64,000 nt of DNA, from positions 223,808 through 287,807 of the forward strand of contig CAIYLG010000052.1 of NCBI GenBank assembly GCA_903927025.1, given 5' to 3'. This document shows, piece by piece, positions 8,899 through 17,430 of the stretch. Each line of letters starts with the position of its first letter. The first letter of the stretch is position 1. Both the position numbers and the translations under genes were made by a program. The stretch comes from an uncultured Armatimonadota bacterium. Lineage in GTDB: Bacteria > Armatimonadota > Fimbriimonadia > Fimbriimonadales > Fimbriimonadaceae. The notes under the pieces were generated by a model. That model did not search any database, had not been told where the DNA came from, and saw nothing but the letters and a program-made list of their open reading frames with translations.

Positions 8899-9744
8899 CT
8901 ACTTGATTCCGGACATGACGATCCCTTTCACAAAGAACCGCTGGGTGAGAAAGAATAGGACGATGAGCGGAAGCGTGACCATAACTGACGCTGCCATCAC
9001 AAGGTGAAACTGAGAACCTGCGAGGCTTTGGTAGCTTCTTAAGCCCACTTCCAAAGTCTGTTTCTGCGGGTCGTTGATGTAGATGAGCGGACCCATGAAG
9101 TCTTGCCAGGTGCCAACAAATGTGAATACCCCGACCGTGGCCAAAGCGGGCTTCGCCAACGGCAGAATGACCCGCCAGAAGGTGACGGCGTTGGAAGCGC
9201 CATCCAGCATCGCCGCCTCATCCAGTTCCTTGGGGATGCTGAAGAAGAATTGCCGCATCAGAAAGATGTTGTACGCCCCTCCCCCAAAAAACGCTGGCAC
9301 GATGAGCGGATTGTACGTGTCGATCCAGTGCAGATACCTAAACAGCACGTAGTTGGGGATCATCGTGACGATGCCGGGCAGCATCATCGTGCTGAGAAGC
9401 AGGGTGAACAGGCGGCTCTTGCCATCGAACTCCAACCTAGCAAATGGAAACGCGACGAGGGCACTGGTCAGTACGACCCCGGTGGTCACGCAGATAGCAA
9501 TGAACGCGGTATTCCGAAAGAACAGCGGGAAGCTCACGTTGGGGTTGGTGAGCACGGTGAGGAAGTTGCCCCACTCGAGATGGCGCGGCCATTGAAGGTA
9601 GGTGCTAGTAGCGAGGTCATCGGGCGACTTCAGCGCCATCGTCAGCATGATGTAGAACGGCACGAGCATTGCAAGCGCCCCTGCGCACAGCACGCACCAG
9701 GTGATGACCCGCGCCAGCTTGCCCATGGAAGATCGGTCCTTCAT
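8899..9744 (-). CDS. Carbohydrate ABC transporter permease, MalG/CUT1 type
   Basis: This 281-residue inner-membrane protein has six hydrophobic segments and the binding-protein-dependent permease EAA loop (ELDEAAMLDGASNAVTFWRV, near residue 174) that docks on the ATPase. The ATG at 9744 overlaps the upstream stop as ATGA (9741-9744), the usual translational coupling, so it is preferred to an earlier ATG at 9765. It would pair with the MalF-like half of the upstream fusion protein to form the channel. No ATPase gene is found nearby, so a shared MsmX/MalK-like ATPase elsewhere must be assumed. Confidence 0.92.
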   Translation of the reverse strand: MKDRSSMGKLARVITWCVLCAGALAMLVPFYIMLTMALKSPDDLATSTYLQWPRHLEWGNFLTVLTNPNVSFPLFFRNTAFIAICVTTGVVLTSALVAFPFARLEFDGKSRLFTLLLSTMMLPGIVTMIPNYVLFRYLHWIDTYNPLIVPAFFGGGAYNIFLMRQFFFSIPKELDEAAMLDGASNAVTFWRVILPLAKPALATVGVFTFVGTWQDFMGPLIYINDPQKQTLEVGLRSYQSLAGSQFHLVMAASVMVTLPLIVLFFLTQRFFVKGIVMSGIK

Positions 9745-12113
9745 CCTGCCTCCGTGTGGACCCACTTACTGCCCTTGAACTGCAGAACCGTGAAGCCTAG
9801 AATGAGGAAGAAGAGGATCCATGCCAGCGCCGAGGAGTAGCCCATACGCAGGGAGTTGAATGCCTGGTTGTACAGGTTGAGCATGTAGAACTGCGTCGCG
9901 TTGCCAGGGCCGCCCGAGGTAAGAATGAACGTCTGGGTGAACGTTTGAAAGCTGCCGATGAAGCCCGTGACCAGTGAGAAGAATATCGCTGGAGTTAGCA
10001 GCGGAAGCGTGACGTGCCGAAACCGCTGCGGGGTGTTGGCCCCATCGAGGAGCGCCGCCTCGTAGTAGGTTTGGCTGATCCCCTGAAGTCCCGCCAACAG
10101 GACGATGACATTGGCAAAGCCCCAAAGCGACATCATGATGATGCCGGCGAGGGCGGTTCGCTCGCTGCCTAGCCAGTCAACCTGAGTCTGCCCCGGCGGC
10201 ACAAATGGCTTGAGCAGGGTGGCCAGCCCGAGGAAGTTGCCCTTGCCATCAAACCCATAGATCACAGAATTGATGAGGCCAGTGCCGGGCTGAAGCAGTC
10301 GCTTCCAAATGAGTGCGGAGGCTACCGCGCTGCCAACGGTGGGGACGTAGAAGCACGTCCGAAAAATCGGGATGCCCTTCACCGGCTGATTGAGGAGGAG
10401 AGCGAGCCCCAGCGAGGTCATTAAGCCGATGGGTACCGCGATAAACGTGTAGGTGCACGTGACGCGGAGGGAAAGCCAAAACCGCGGGTCGGTGGTGAAA
10501 GCCTCCAGGTAGTTGCCAAACAGCCTGTTTTTTGCCGGCAGGATCATGTCCCAGTCCGTGAAGCTCATCAGTAGGGACAGGATCATTGGCCCTGCCGTGA
10601 ACACGGTGAACCCGATGATCCACGGAGCGAGGAACTTATAGGCGGAGCGGTTGATCGTCGTCTGTCGCAGCGTGCGCGGTTTGCCTCGGCTCGGAAGCCA
10701 GATCCAAAGCACAAGTGCACCCAGCACCGCAAAGCCGAAGCCCACGCCGAGGGGCCAAGGGAAGGGAGGAAGGTTCTCAATCCGGTTGATCTGATCGAGC
10801 CGCTGCTGAGCCTCTGTCGTGCCGAGGTCCAGCGCCTGCTTGGGCGTCATCTCATGGGACCAGATGCTGCTGATGCGGTTGTTGAGGAACGATTCAAGGT
10901 CGTCCCAGTGCTCGGAAGTGGGAGGGAAAACGACGTACTGAACGGCGGTGTCGGTGAGAATTCGACTCGGTGGCCACTTCATCGGTTCCGGTGTGTTTGG
11001 GCCAGGAATCCATGGCTCGGAAGTAGCAAGGCGGCGGATGGCTGGCTGGGCGATACCGCTGGCGGCAAGACCCGCCATCCCTTTTGGCCCTGCCATCCAC
11101 TTCACCAGTTCCCATGCCTCTTTCGGGTGTGCCGTTGAAGCCAAAATCGCATATCCAGATCCGCCCGTAGTGAACTGCAGGTGGTGATCCGCCGTCGCCG
11201 GCATGATCGTGATGTCCCAGTCGAAGAAGCCGGGCTTGCCCGGAACGAGGCCGAGGCGCATGTTCGGCACTTCCCAGATGCCGCTCTGCACCATCGCGAT
11301 CTTTCCGCGGCGGAATAGCTCACCCGCATCCGTCTGCATCACCGACTGCATTTCAGACGGGGATGGCATCCAGTGTTTGTTGAACACCAGGTCGTAGACC
11401 AGATCAAATGACCGCTGGGTAACCGAAGAGTCGTAGGTGATCCTCTTTGGATTCTCATAGTCATCCAGCAGCGTTGCACCTTGGCTGAACGCGAACGTTT
11501 TGGCCATGAAGGTTGGGTCGCTGGCAAATCCCCACTGGACAGTCTTCCCGCTGGCATCTTTTTTGGTGAGGGCGTGAACCATTGAGAGGAAGTCCTCTCC
11601 CTTGAGTTCCGGCCGCTCCTTGTAGTCCCAGGTCCAGGTCGGCTTGGGATACGGAATTCCTGCTTCGCGAAACAGCTTTCGGTTGTAGAAGATGAGGCCG
11701 TGGGGGGCGATATCGCGGGGCAACACGTACAGCTTGCCGTCGTATCGGTGCGCTTGGACGATTTGCGGATAATAGTCGGAGAGGTTGAACCCCGGAGTTT
11801 GGGCGCAAAGGTCGTCCAGCGGCAACAGGACACGGCGCTTGCCGAAAGCCTGGAAATGCTCAAACGTCATCATCGAGACGTCGGGCGCAGTCCCAGAGGC
11901 AACTTGGGTCAGGATCTTTTGGAAGTAGACGTTGAAGTCGTTCCCCTCGACCTTCACCTTGATATTGGGATGCGCCGCTTCAAATTCGGCAAGAGCCTTC
12001 CGCTGAATGCGCAGCCCTTCATCGCCCTCCCAGGTGGAAAGGCGCAGTGTGACCTTTTCGGCAGCGGCAATCGATGCCGCCAGCACCAGCACAAAGGCTA
12101 AGAGGAGACGCAC
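9741..12113 (-). CDS. Fused sugar-binding protein and MalF-type ABC permease
   Basis: This 790-residue protein joins two normally separate subunits. Residues 1-19 are a signal peptide. Residues 20-445 are a family-1 extracellular solute-binding protein (LRLSTWEGDEGL, ASGTAPDVSMM, FTTGGSGYAI). A hydrophobic segment at about 454-475 (GFAVLGALVLWIWLPS) crosses the membrane, a basic linker follows, and residues 493-790 are a six-helix MalF-like permease with the EAA loop YEAALLDGANTPQRFRHV near residue 687. The extra helix would carry the chain back to the cytoplasm so that the permease starts with normal topology. It pairs with the next gene. The substrate is probably an oligosaccharide, judging from the glucanase in the operon. 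There is no frameshift or internal stop. Confidence 0.93.
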   Translation of the reverse strand: MRLLLAFVLVLAASIAAAEKVTLRLSTWEGDEGLRIQRKALAEFEAAHPNIKVKVEGNDFNVYFQKILTQVASGTAPDVSMMTFEHFQAFGKRRVLLPLDDLCAQTPGFNLSDYYPQIVQAHRYDGKLYVLPRDIAPHGLIFYNRKLFREAGIPYPKPTWTWDYKERPELKGEDFLSMVHALTKKDASGKTVQWGFASDPTFMAKTFAFSQGATLLDDYENPKRITYDSSVTQRSFDLVYDLVFNKHWMPSPSEMQSVMQTDAGELFRRGKIAMVQSGIWEVPNMRLGLVPGKPGFFDWDITIMPATADHHLQFTTGGSGYAILASTAHPKEAWELVKWMAGPKGMAGLAASGIAQPAIRRLATSEPWIPGPNTPEPMKWPPSRILTDTAVQYVVFPPTSEHWDDLESFLNNRISSIWSHEMTPKQALDLGTTEAQQRLDQINRIENLPPFPWPLGVGFGFAVLGALVLWIWLPSRGKPRTLRQTTINRSAYKFLAPWIIGFTVFTAGPMILSLLMSFTDWDMILPAKNRLFGNYLEAFTTDPRFWLSLRVTCTYTFIAVPIGLMTSLGLALLLNQPVKGIPIFRTCFYVPTVGSAVASALIWKRLLQPGTGLINSVIYGFDGKGNFLGLATLLKPFVPPGQTQVDWLGSERTALAGIIMMSLWGFANVIVLLAGLQGISQTYYEAALLDGANTPQRFRHVTLPLLTPAIFFSLVTGFIGSFQTFTQTFILTSGGPGNATQFYMLNLYNQAFNSLRMGYSSALAWILFFLILGFTVLQFKGSKWVHTEAG

Positions 12114-12119
12114 GTTGGC

Positions 12120-12857
12120 TTAGGCCGCTTTCCCATCTCGGGCAATCGGAGTCAGTCCCTGCACCAGCTCTTGGTTGTGCGCGTAACGCAGGCCGGCTGC
12201 CGAATACTGAATGACGTACGCCTTGCGCATCTGGTCAGAGACATTCAGGCCGCTCTTGTGCATCGTCTGCGACCAGAACACCGCGGCGGAACCCGCTTTC
12301 AGCGGGGCGGGTACTCCCTGGTCGGGCTCTTCCAGCGAATAGCAGGCTTTTCCGATGGGTGTGTCCTCGTGCTTGATCACTCCTCCTTTATGGCTTCCGG
12401 GGAGGAACCAGACACAGCCATTCTCCACTGTGACGTCATTGATGGCGAGCCAGATCGTGAGATAAGGCGCTGGCGTCACCTCCATGTAGCCGTCGTCCTG
12501 GTGCCACGGGAATTCTTTGGTGCCCTTCCCTGCCTTATAGACGGACTGGTTCCAGTAGAGGTCCACATCTGGGCCGAGGAGAGCGGTGCAGATATCCAAG
12601 AACTCCGGCCTTGCGACAAATTTCATGATGTCGCTATCTGCTTCGGCGAGATGATCGGTAAAAGTGATCTCGTCGGCACGCGAGATGCCGCCGTCTGTCC
12701 CGCCTTGGGCCTTGAGCGCCTCGACATGGCGGCGCTGGTGGTTCTCGATAAGGATGGCGAGTTCTGCCATCTCGGTGACGGGGAATAGGGATTCCAATAC
12801 GGTGTAGCCGTTCTCTGCGAGTTCGGCAAGTTGACGATCTTGTATCAGCGTTGACAT
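12120..12857 (-). CDS. PhyH-family Fe(II)/2-oxoglutarate dioxygenase (second copy)
   Basis: This 245-residue member of the phytanoyl-CoA dioxygenase superfamily has H119-x-D121 (PWHQDDGYMEV) and H200 (QTMHKSGLN) as the iron triad, and R211 (DQMRKAY) as the probable co-substrate ligand. The WHQD and GCVWFLPGSHKGG phrases are typical of the bacterial branch. It is only distantly like the 280-residue copy at the operon end, so it is unlikely to be a recent duplicate. It lies 6 bp before the fused transporter gene and 17 bp after the glucanase gene. The substrate is unknown; the context suggests a sugar-derived or exported glycan-linked compound. Confidence 0.85.
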   Translation of the reverse strand: MSTLIQDRQLAELAENGYTVLESLFPVTEMAELAILIENHQRRHVEALKAQGGTDGGISRADEITFTDHLAEADSDIMKFVARPEFLDICTALLGPDVDLYWNQSVYKAGKGTKEFPWHQDDGYMEVTPAPYLTIWLAINDVTVENGCVWFLPGSHKGGVIKHEDTPIGKACYSLEEPDQGVPAPLKAGSAAVFWSQTMHKSGLNVSDQMRKAYVIQYSAAGLRYAHNQELVQGLTPIARDGKAA

Positions 12858-12874
12858 AGAGATTTGGGAGTCGG

Positions 12875-14134
12875 CTACTGTGCCGGGGGAACGCGCAGGG
12901 CTGCGCTGATGGGGGCCTTCTTCAGACCTGCTCGCTCAAAGCCTCGCTTGGCGATGGGGGAAGATTTCGTCAGCTTCCAGACGAAGCTGTTTCGGTGATT
13001 CTCGGTGGCGCAGAGCATCATGCCGAGGTCGATGGCAAGAACATCTCCATCGATCCAATCACGAGTTGGATTCAGGGAGTCGGGGAACCCATATTTGCCC
13101 CAAGCCTTGGGATAGTCACGGTGCAGTGCCACCACAAAGGCACTGGCCTCTTCCGGAATCGCAGGCATGGCCGCGAGTGGGCCGGTTGGACACACTGTGC
13201 CGTCATCGTTAATCCAGCTCGGAGCTCCGTAGGCGTTGTAGCCGTCGGGGCCATCACTGGCATTTAGCCCCCAAAAGTCGGGCCCATAACCCTTGAACTT
13301 CTTAGGATTATCAATGCAGTAGGCGCGGTTCGCGAGGGCATCGTTTCGCTCCTCGATGCTGTAGTCATAACCCAGACGGTCTCTGTAGCCTCGAAAATCG
13401 TAGAAGCCCTCCGACATCTCGTGCATAAAGATGGGGCCGCCGGTGATGAGATCAAACCCTTTGTAGGACACTGGCGGGCGTACGATCTTGTCCCATCCGA
13501 CATTGGTGACGTCGGAAAGGCCGTAGGCTTGGACATAGAGGAACTTCGCCTCGTTGTAATCCGACCATCGATTCTTGATGAACCCTGATTCAGGGTGCCA
13601 GCCCATGCTGAAGTGGTACGCATTGGGATCTTCGCCGCCCGAAGTCAGCATCCAGTTCCAATCGATACGCTTCTCAAATCTTTCGGCGTCCCGGGTGAAT
13701 TGGGGATCTTTCCAGTACCGCTCGGCGGCAATGATTCCAGCCAGGCAGAGGCTTGTATCGATGCTGCTCGCCTCGCTCTTCCAGACCCGTTCGCCTGTCT
13801 TCCAATTTGCAAAGTGGTATAGCCAGCCGTGCGACTGCTGCCAGTCTGTCAGCAGGTGGGACATAGTGGTCCGGCTGCGCTCAAGGGCTTCCTTTCTGCC
13901 GAGCCACTTGTGCTCCACACCGATTGTGTAGGCGATGAGGGCATAGCCGACCCCCGCGCAGGTCGCCACATCGTGGGTATCTGGGCCCTCACTGTTGGAG
14001 GCCCTATCTTTAGTGAACCCGTTGGCCGCGTATGACTCGTTCCAGAAGAAAGAGACGGCTCGGTGCTGGACGTCGTCGATAAGCTGTGCGGCCGAAAGCT
14101 GCAGGCTGAGGCCAAGTATTGCAGTGAACATCAT
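12875..14134 (-). CDS. Glycoamylase-like (GH144-type) glucanase, secreted
   Basis: This protein of about 419 residues matches the glycoamylase domain family, which holds GH144 endo-beta-1,2-glucanases. Visible phrases are HRAVSFFWNES, GPDTHDVATCAGVGYALIAY, SSIDTSLCLAG, YHFSMGWHPESGF and MHEMSEGFYDFRGY. A hydrophobic N-terminus (MMFTAILGLSLQLSAAQ) suggests export. The frame is open to a TTG at 14179, but that TTG is itself the -35 box of a good promoter (TTGAAC-N17-TATGCT), so ATG 14134 is preferred; 14131 is equally possible. It heads the operon with two dioxygenases and the fused transporter. With the divergent GH94 gene it fits beta-1,2-glucan breakdown. The substrate is inferred from family membership only. 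Confidence 0.82.
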   Translation of the reverse strand: MMFTAILGLSLQLSAAQLIDDVQHRAVSFFWNESYAANGFTKDRASNSEGPDTHDVATCAGVGYALIAYTIGVEHKWLGRKEALERSRTTMSHLLTDWQQSHGWLYHFANWKTGERVWKSEASSIDTSLCLAGIIAAERYWKDPQFTRDAERFEKRIDWNWMLTSGGEDPNAYHFSMGWHPESGFIKNRWSDYNEAKFLYVQAYGLSDVTNVGWDKIVRPPVSYKGFDLITGGPIFMHEMSEGFYDFRGYRDRLGYDYSIEERNDALANRAYCIDNPKKFKGYGPDFWGLNASDGPDGYNAYGAPSWINDDGTVCPTGPLAAMPAIPEEASAFVVALHRDYPKAWGKYGFPDSLNPTRDWIDGDVLAIDLGMMLCATENHRNSFVWKLTKSSPIAKRGFERAGLKKAPISAALRVPPAQ

Positions 14135-14138
14135 TGTA

Positions 14139-14152
14139 CTGAATGCATTCAG
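14139..14152. promoter_or_regulatory. LacI-type operator, perfect palindrome CTGAATGCATTCAG
   Basis: This perfect 14-bp palindrome overlaps the last bases of the -10 box and the predicted start of the glucanase operon, where a bound repressor would block initiation. A near-identical site lies in the lacI promoter at 25913-25926, with flanking bases also shared (TA before, CA after). Confidence 0.7.
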
Positions 14153-14179
14153 CATATCAGGTTTGAGCGCAGCGTTCAA
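14151..14179 (-). promoter_or_regulatory. Promoter of the glucanase/transporter operon
   Basis: On the minus strand TTGAAC (14179-14174) and TATGCT (14156-14151) are separated by exactly 17 bp. The predicted transcription start falls inside the adjoining palindrome, leaving a leader of only about 10 nt before ATG 14134. The mRNA would be nearly leaderless, which fits the absence of a Shine-Dalgarno sequence. Confidence 0.65.
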
Positions 14180-14319
14180 GTCGGTTGCCTGATGTAGGGG
14201 GCTTCAACCGCAGTCCCTCTTAAATCTCTAGGTGATTTATGGACATTAAATTGAATATAGTCATCGTTTTCAAAGGGGCTTTGGTCGCCCTACCCATAGA
14301 AACTGGCAAAACAGGCCTG

Positions 14320-14333
14320 CTGATTGCGTTCAG
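14320..14333. promoter_or_regulatory. LacI-type operator upstream of the GH94 gene
   Basis: CTGATTGCGTTCAG differs by one base from the site in the lacI promoter. It is centred about 37 bp before the GH94 ATG and just upstream of an A/T-rich -10-like TGTAAAAT (14348-14355). It could govern the divergent phosphorylase gene, together with the palindrome 170 bp away at the other side of the intergenic region. Confidence 0.55.
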
Positions 14334-14363
14334 CGCTCGCTATGACCTGTAAAATAGCTTCTT

Positions 14364-16562
14364 ATGCTGGATAGCGTTGCCCGTGCATACCCCGTCGATG
14401 TCGACAAGCAGAATCGAACCCTCAACAATTCGTATGGCTACTTTGAAGCGGATTCTGGCGCCTTTGTCATTACCGATGTAAAGACGCCAAGGCCGTGGAT
14501 CAATGTCCTCGCCAACGACCTCTACGGTGTGGTTCTGAGTCAGGCCGGAAGCGGCTTTTCCTGGTCGGACAACTGCCAGCTTTTTCGATTGAACCGATGG
14601 GATCAGGATCTGGTTCTGGATCAGCACGGCCGATACCTTTACGTGCAGGACCTTGAACAACCCGAGAGTCTTTGGTCAACCACCTTCCAGCCAACGCGCA
14701 AATCCGCCAAAGTTGACCAAGTACGGCACGAGCTTGGGGCGACCACTTTCACGCGTGAGTTTTTAGACCTTCGTACGACACAGACCGTCTTCGTCCCAAT
14801 GGGTGAGACTGCCGAAGTTTGGATCGTTGAGATCAAGAATCTCGTCGACCAGCCGAGAAAGCTGAGGCTTGGCAGCTACCTCGAATGGCACCTCGGCAGC
14901 ATTGGAGATTGGCACCGCGAGTTCCATCGGCTATTTATGGAGAGCCGATCCGATGGCAATGCGCTAGTTGCCTGGAAGCACCCAGGACTGACGGAGAACT
15001 GTCGAAATGTTGTTGAAGAGCCGGTTCGAGCCGTCGTGGCTTGGAGCGGAGTCGAGAATGTTCAGTGGATCACGGACAAGCAGGAGTGGTTTGGCAGGGG
15101 CGGTTCGCTGGATGCTCCCAACGCGTTCTTTATGCCGGTCGCTGAGTCCCAAACTCCGCGATGGGATGACCCAATTGCGGGAAGCCTCACCGAGATCACC
15201 TTAGCGCCGGGCGAAATTGCCACCTATGTCTTTGTGATTGGCACCGCTCCCACCGAAGCGGGCGCGCATAGCCTGGCGGTGCGATGGAATGCCGAATCAG
15301 CTGCTAAGGCCCTTGAGGAGACGCGGGCGTATTGGCAGATCAAATGTCGCGGGGCCAACGTAGAGACCGGCGACCCAGCAATCGACTTGATGTGCAACAC
15401 TTGGCTGCCGTACCAGGCCATCGCGGGTCGGCTCTTCGCCAAATGTGCCTATTACCAGCAGGGAGGCGCCTACGGGTTCCGGGATCAACTTCAGGACAGC
15501 CTCATGCTGTTGGACTGGGACCCCGCCCACACCCTGCTGCAACTCGGTCGGCACGCTGAGGCGATGTACGAAGATGGCGGAGTGCGCCATTGGTGGCATC
15601 CAGACACCGATATCTTTGTTCCAAGTCACCACAGCGACACCTGTCTTTGGCTGGCTTTTGGTGTCCTCGCCTATATTGAAGCCACTGGAGATAGAAGCGC
15701 ACTTGATCGTGAGTACAGCTTCCTCAGCCGAGAAACTCAAAAGCCGGGCTCTTCCGGAACGCTCTGGGAGCACTGCCTGCGCGGAATCGACCGAACCCTC
15801 GGCAAACTGTCCCCCCGCGGGCTGCCTCTCATCGGAGCAGGAGATTGGAATGATGGCCTCAGTCATGCCGGAATCGACGGGAAGGGAGAGTCGGTTTGGC
15901 TAGCAATGTTCCTGTTCGACATCTTGACCAGATGGCGTCCTTTCCTATCCGAGTACGGTATGACCGACTTGGGAGCCAAATTTGCTGATGCTGCAGAAAA
16001 GCTCAAAGTCGCAGTAAATGAGCACGCCTGGGATGGCGAATGGTACATCGGCGGCACGCGAGACGACGGCAAGCCGTTTGGCAGCCACACCTGCGAGGAA
16101 GGAAAGATCTTTCTCAACCCGCAAACGTGGGCCGTAATCTCCGGAATCGCGCCGCCAGAACGCGCAGAAACAGCGATGAACTCTGTCCGAAAGCATCTGC
16201 TTCGCCCCTTTGGTGCGCTCCTGCTCCAGCCCGCCTACAGCAAGGTGGACCCTTACATCGGCTACATCACCCGCTACGCACCGGGCCTTCGGGAGAACGG
16301 CGGCGTCTACAGCCACGCCTCAACCTGGGCGATCAAAGCATTCGCGATGTCCGGCGACGACAAGACCGCCCTCGACATCTTCAAGGGCATGCTGCCCCCG
16401 CTCCGGTCAGAAGCTGACGCCGAACTCTACGCCGCAGAGCCCTATGTGATGCCCGGCAACGTCGATGGCCCGGACTCTCCCTATGAAGGGAGAGCAGGCT
16501 GGACATGGTACACCGGCAGTGCTGCGTGGATGGTGCGAGTCGCAAGATTCCTGAAGGTCTAG
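14364..16562 (+). CDS. GH94-family glycoside phosphorylase
   Basis: This 732-residue cytoplasmic enzyme has the GH94 N-terminal beta-sandwich (NNSYGYFEADSGAFVITD, TPRPWINVLAN) and the (alpha/alpha)6 barrel with GAYGFRDQLQDS, GVRHWWHPDTD and the active-site motif GDWNDG at 493-498, whose Asp is the general acid in this family. Such enzymes split beta-linked glucosides with phosphate to give glucose-1-phosphate. Some act on cellobiose, others on beta-1,2-oligoglucans; sequence reading cannot choose, but the adjacent GH144-like glucanase favours beta-1,2 linkages. There is no signal peptide, so the substrate must be imported, presumably by the fused ABC transporter. An operator-like site precedes the gene; no Shine-Dalgarno sequence is seen. 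Confidence 0.9.
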   Translation: MLDSVARAYPVDVDKQNRTLNNSYGYFEADSGAFVITDVKTPRPWINVLANDLYGVVLSQAGSGFSWSDNCQLFRLNRWDQDLVLDQHGRYLYVQDLEQPESLWSTTFQPTRKSAKVDQVRHELGATTFTREFLDLRTTQTVFVPMGETAEVWIVEIKNLVDQPRKLRLGSYLEWHLGSIGDWHREFHRLFMESRSDGNALVAWKHPGLTENCRNVVEEPVRAVVAWSGVENVQWITDKQEWFGRGGSLDAPNAFFMPVAESQTPRWDDPIAGSLTEITLAPGEIATYVFVIGTAPTEAGAHSLAVRWNAESAAKALEETRAYWQIKCRGANVETGDPAIDLMCNTWLPYQAIAGRLFAKCAYYQQGGAYGFRDQLQDSLMLLDWDPAHTLLQLGRHAEAMYEDGGVRHWWHPDTDIFVPSHHSDTCLWLAFGVLAYIEATGDRSALDREYSFLSRETQKPGSSGTLWEHCLRGIDRTLGKLSPRGLPLIGAGDWNDGLSHAGIDGKGESVWLAMFLFDILTRWRPFLSEYGMTDLGAKFADAAEKLKVAVNEHAWDGEWYIGGTRDDGKPFGSHTCEEGKIFLNPQTWAVISGIAPPERAETAMNSVRKHLLRPFGALLLQPAYSKVDPYIGYITRYAPGLRENGGVYSHASTWAIKAFAMSGDDKTALDIFKGMLPPLRSEADAELYAAEPYVMPGNVDGPDSPYEGRAGWTWYTGSAAWMVRVARFLKV

Positions 16563-16797
16563 CAACCCTCCGGTCCGCTTCCTTTCGCTCGCCGAGAGGA
16601 AGGGCTAAGTCTTGTAATTTGAGCGCGTACAGGTTGGTCGTATGCGACCAACCTGTACGCGCCGGCTCCCCCTCTCCGACTCTCACTCTCGCCGGGGCGA
16701 AAGGGAGAGAGCTCCGGATAACTAAATGGGGGTTGATCGCCTTGATCAAGGCAACCAAACCCCAAAATCCATTTAATGACGGAGCGAGCGCTTTGTC
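16563..16797. repeat. Intergenic cluster of palindromic units between convergent genes
   Basis: The 235 bp between the GH94 stop and the next convergent stop contains no gene but several successive inverted repeats: an imperfect CTTCCT/AGAGGAAG stem near 16580-16604, the long hairpin at 16623-16662, a TCGCCGGGGCGA stem near 16690, and the palindrome GCCTTGATCAAGGC (16739-16752) within a longer stem. The arrangement resembles a bacterial palindromic (REP/BIME-like) element and may also stop transcription from both sides. Confidence 0.6.
16623..16662. repeat. Perfect inverted repeat with 18-bp arms
   Basis: Arms GCGCGTACAGGTTGGTCG and CGACCAACCTGTACGCGC match perfectly around the loop TATG. 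This is the strongest hairpin in the window. It lies in the palindromic cluster between convergent genes and has no U-tract on either side. Confidence 0.9.
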
Positions 16798-17430
16798 TTA
16801 GTTGCGCACCACCGTGATCGTTCCGATGTTCTCGTACTTTCCAGGTCCAACCGTCGGGTCGATGACGATCTGACGTCCGAGTTGGAGTCTCATGAGGCCG
16901 CTGGTCTGTGAGACGTGGAAGTTGGGACCGCTGGCCGTGAACAGAGTGTTGAGCTTCGAGATAGGAACCATTCCGCTGTCGTACAGCTTGTTTCCGCTTT
17001 GGTCGTTGTACAGTGCGAATTGGCCATTGAGAACGACTGACTGTGCACCAGTTCTAGTCCCGCTGATCTTGCCTGGATTTCCGAATCCTGCACAGACTAG
17101 AGTGAGAGTCTCAATGTGATAGAACCGGATGGTATTGGTCTGGGTGTCTGTGCCCTTGCCCCAGCCTGATACTGTCCAAGCCGCGCCGAGGTTGCCCGTG
17201 ATGTACAGGTAGGAGTTGACATTCACGTCAGTTCGGACCTTGAAGGTTGTCGTTCCGGAGGCACTGTAGTCTCCGTTTACCGAGTCCATGCTCGTGTAGT
17301 GGAAAGTTCGCGTCCCATTCTTGTAGGAACCACCGTTGTCGCCACCATCTCCGCCGTCTCCGCCGTCGGCGCATGCAGATGCGGCTATGACTGCGAGTCC
17401 AGCGATTGTAAGAAGTGTTCGAAGTTTCAT
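16798..17430 (-). CDS. Secreted or lipid-anchored protein of unknown function
   Basis: This 210-residue protein has a signal peptide (LLTIAGLAVIAASACADG). The Ser-Ala-Cys could be a lipobox variant. A Gly/Asp-rich linker (DGGDGGDGGDNGG) follows, then a beta-rich domain of about 170 residues with no recognised motif. It is transcribed alone on the minus strand, 229 bp downstream of the sulfotransferase gene. No function is assigned. Confidence 0.65.
   Translation of the reverse strand: MKLRTLLTIAGLAVIAASACADGGDGGDGGDNGGSYKNGTRTFHYTSMDSVNGDYSASGTTTFKVRTDVNVNSYLYITGNLGAAWTVSGWGKGTDTQTNTIRFYHIETLTLVCAGFGNPGKISGTRTGAQSVVLNGQFALYNDQSGNKLYDSGMVPISKLNTLFTASGPNFHVSQTSGLMRLQLGRQIVIDPTVGPGKYENIGTITVVRN

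Noticed and set aside
15297..15866. Minus-strand frame inside the GH94 gene
   Set aside because: The GH94 catalytic motifs lie in the opposite reading; no independent evidence.
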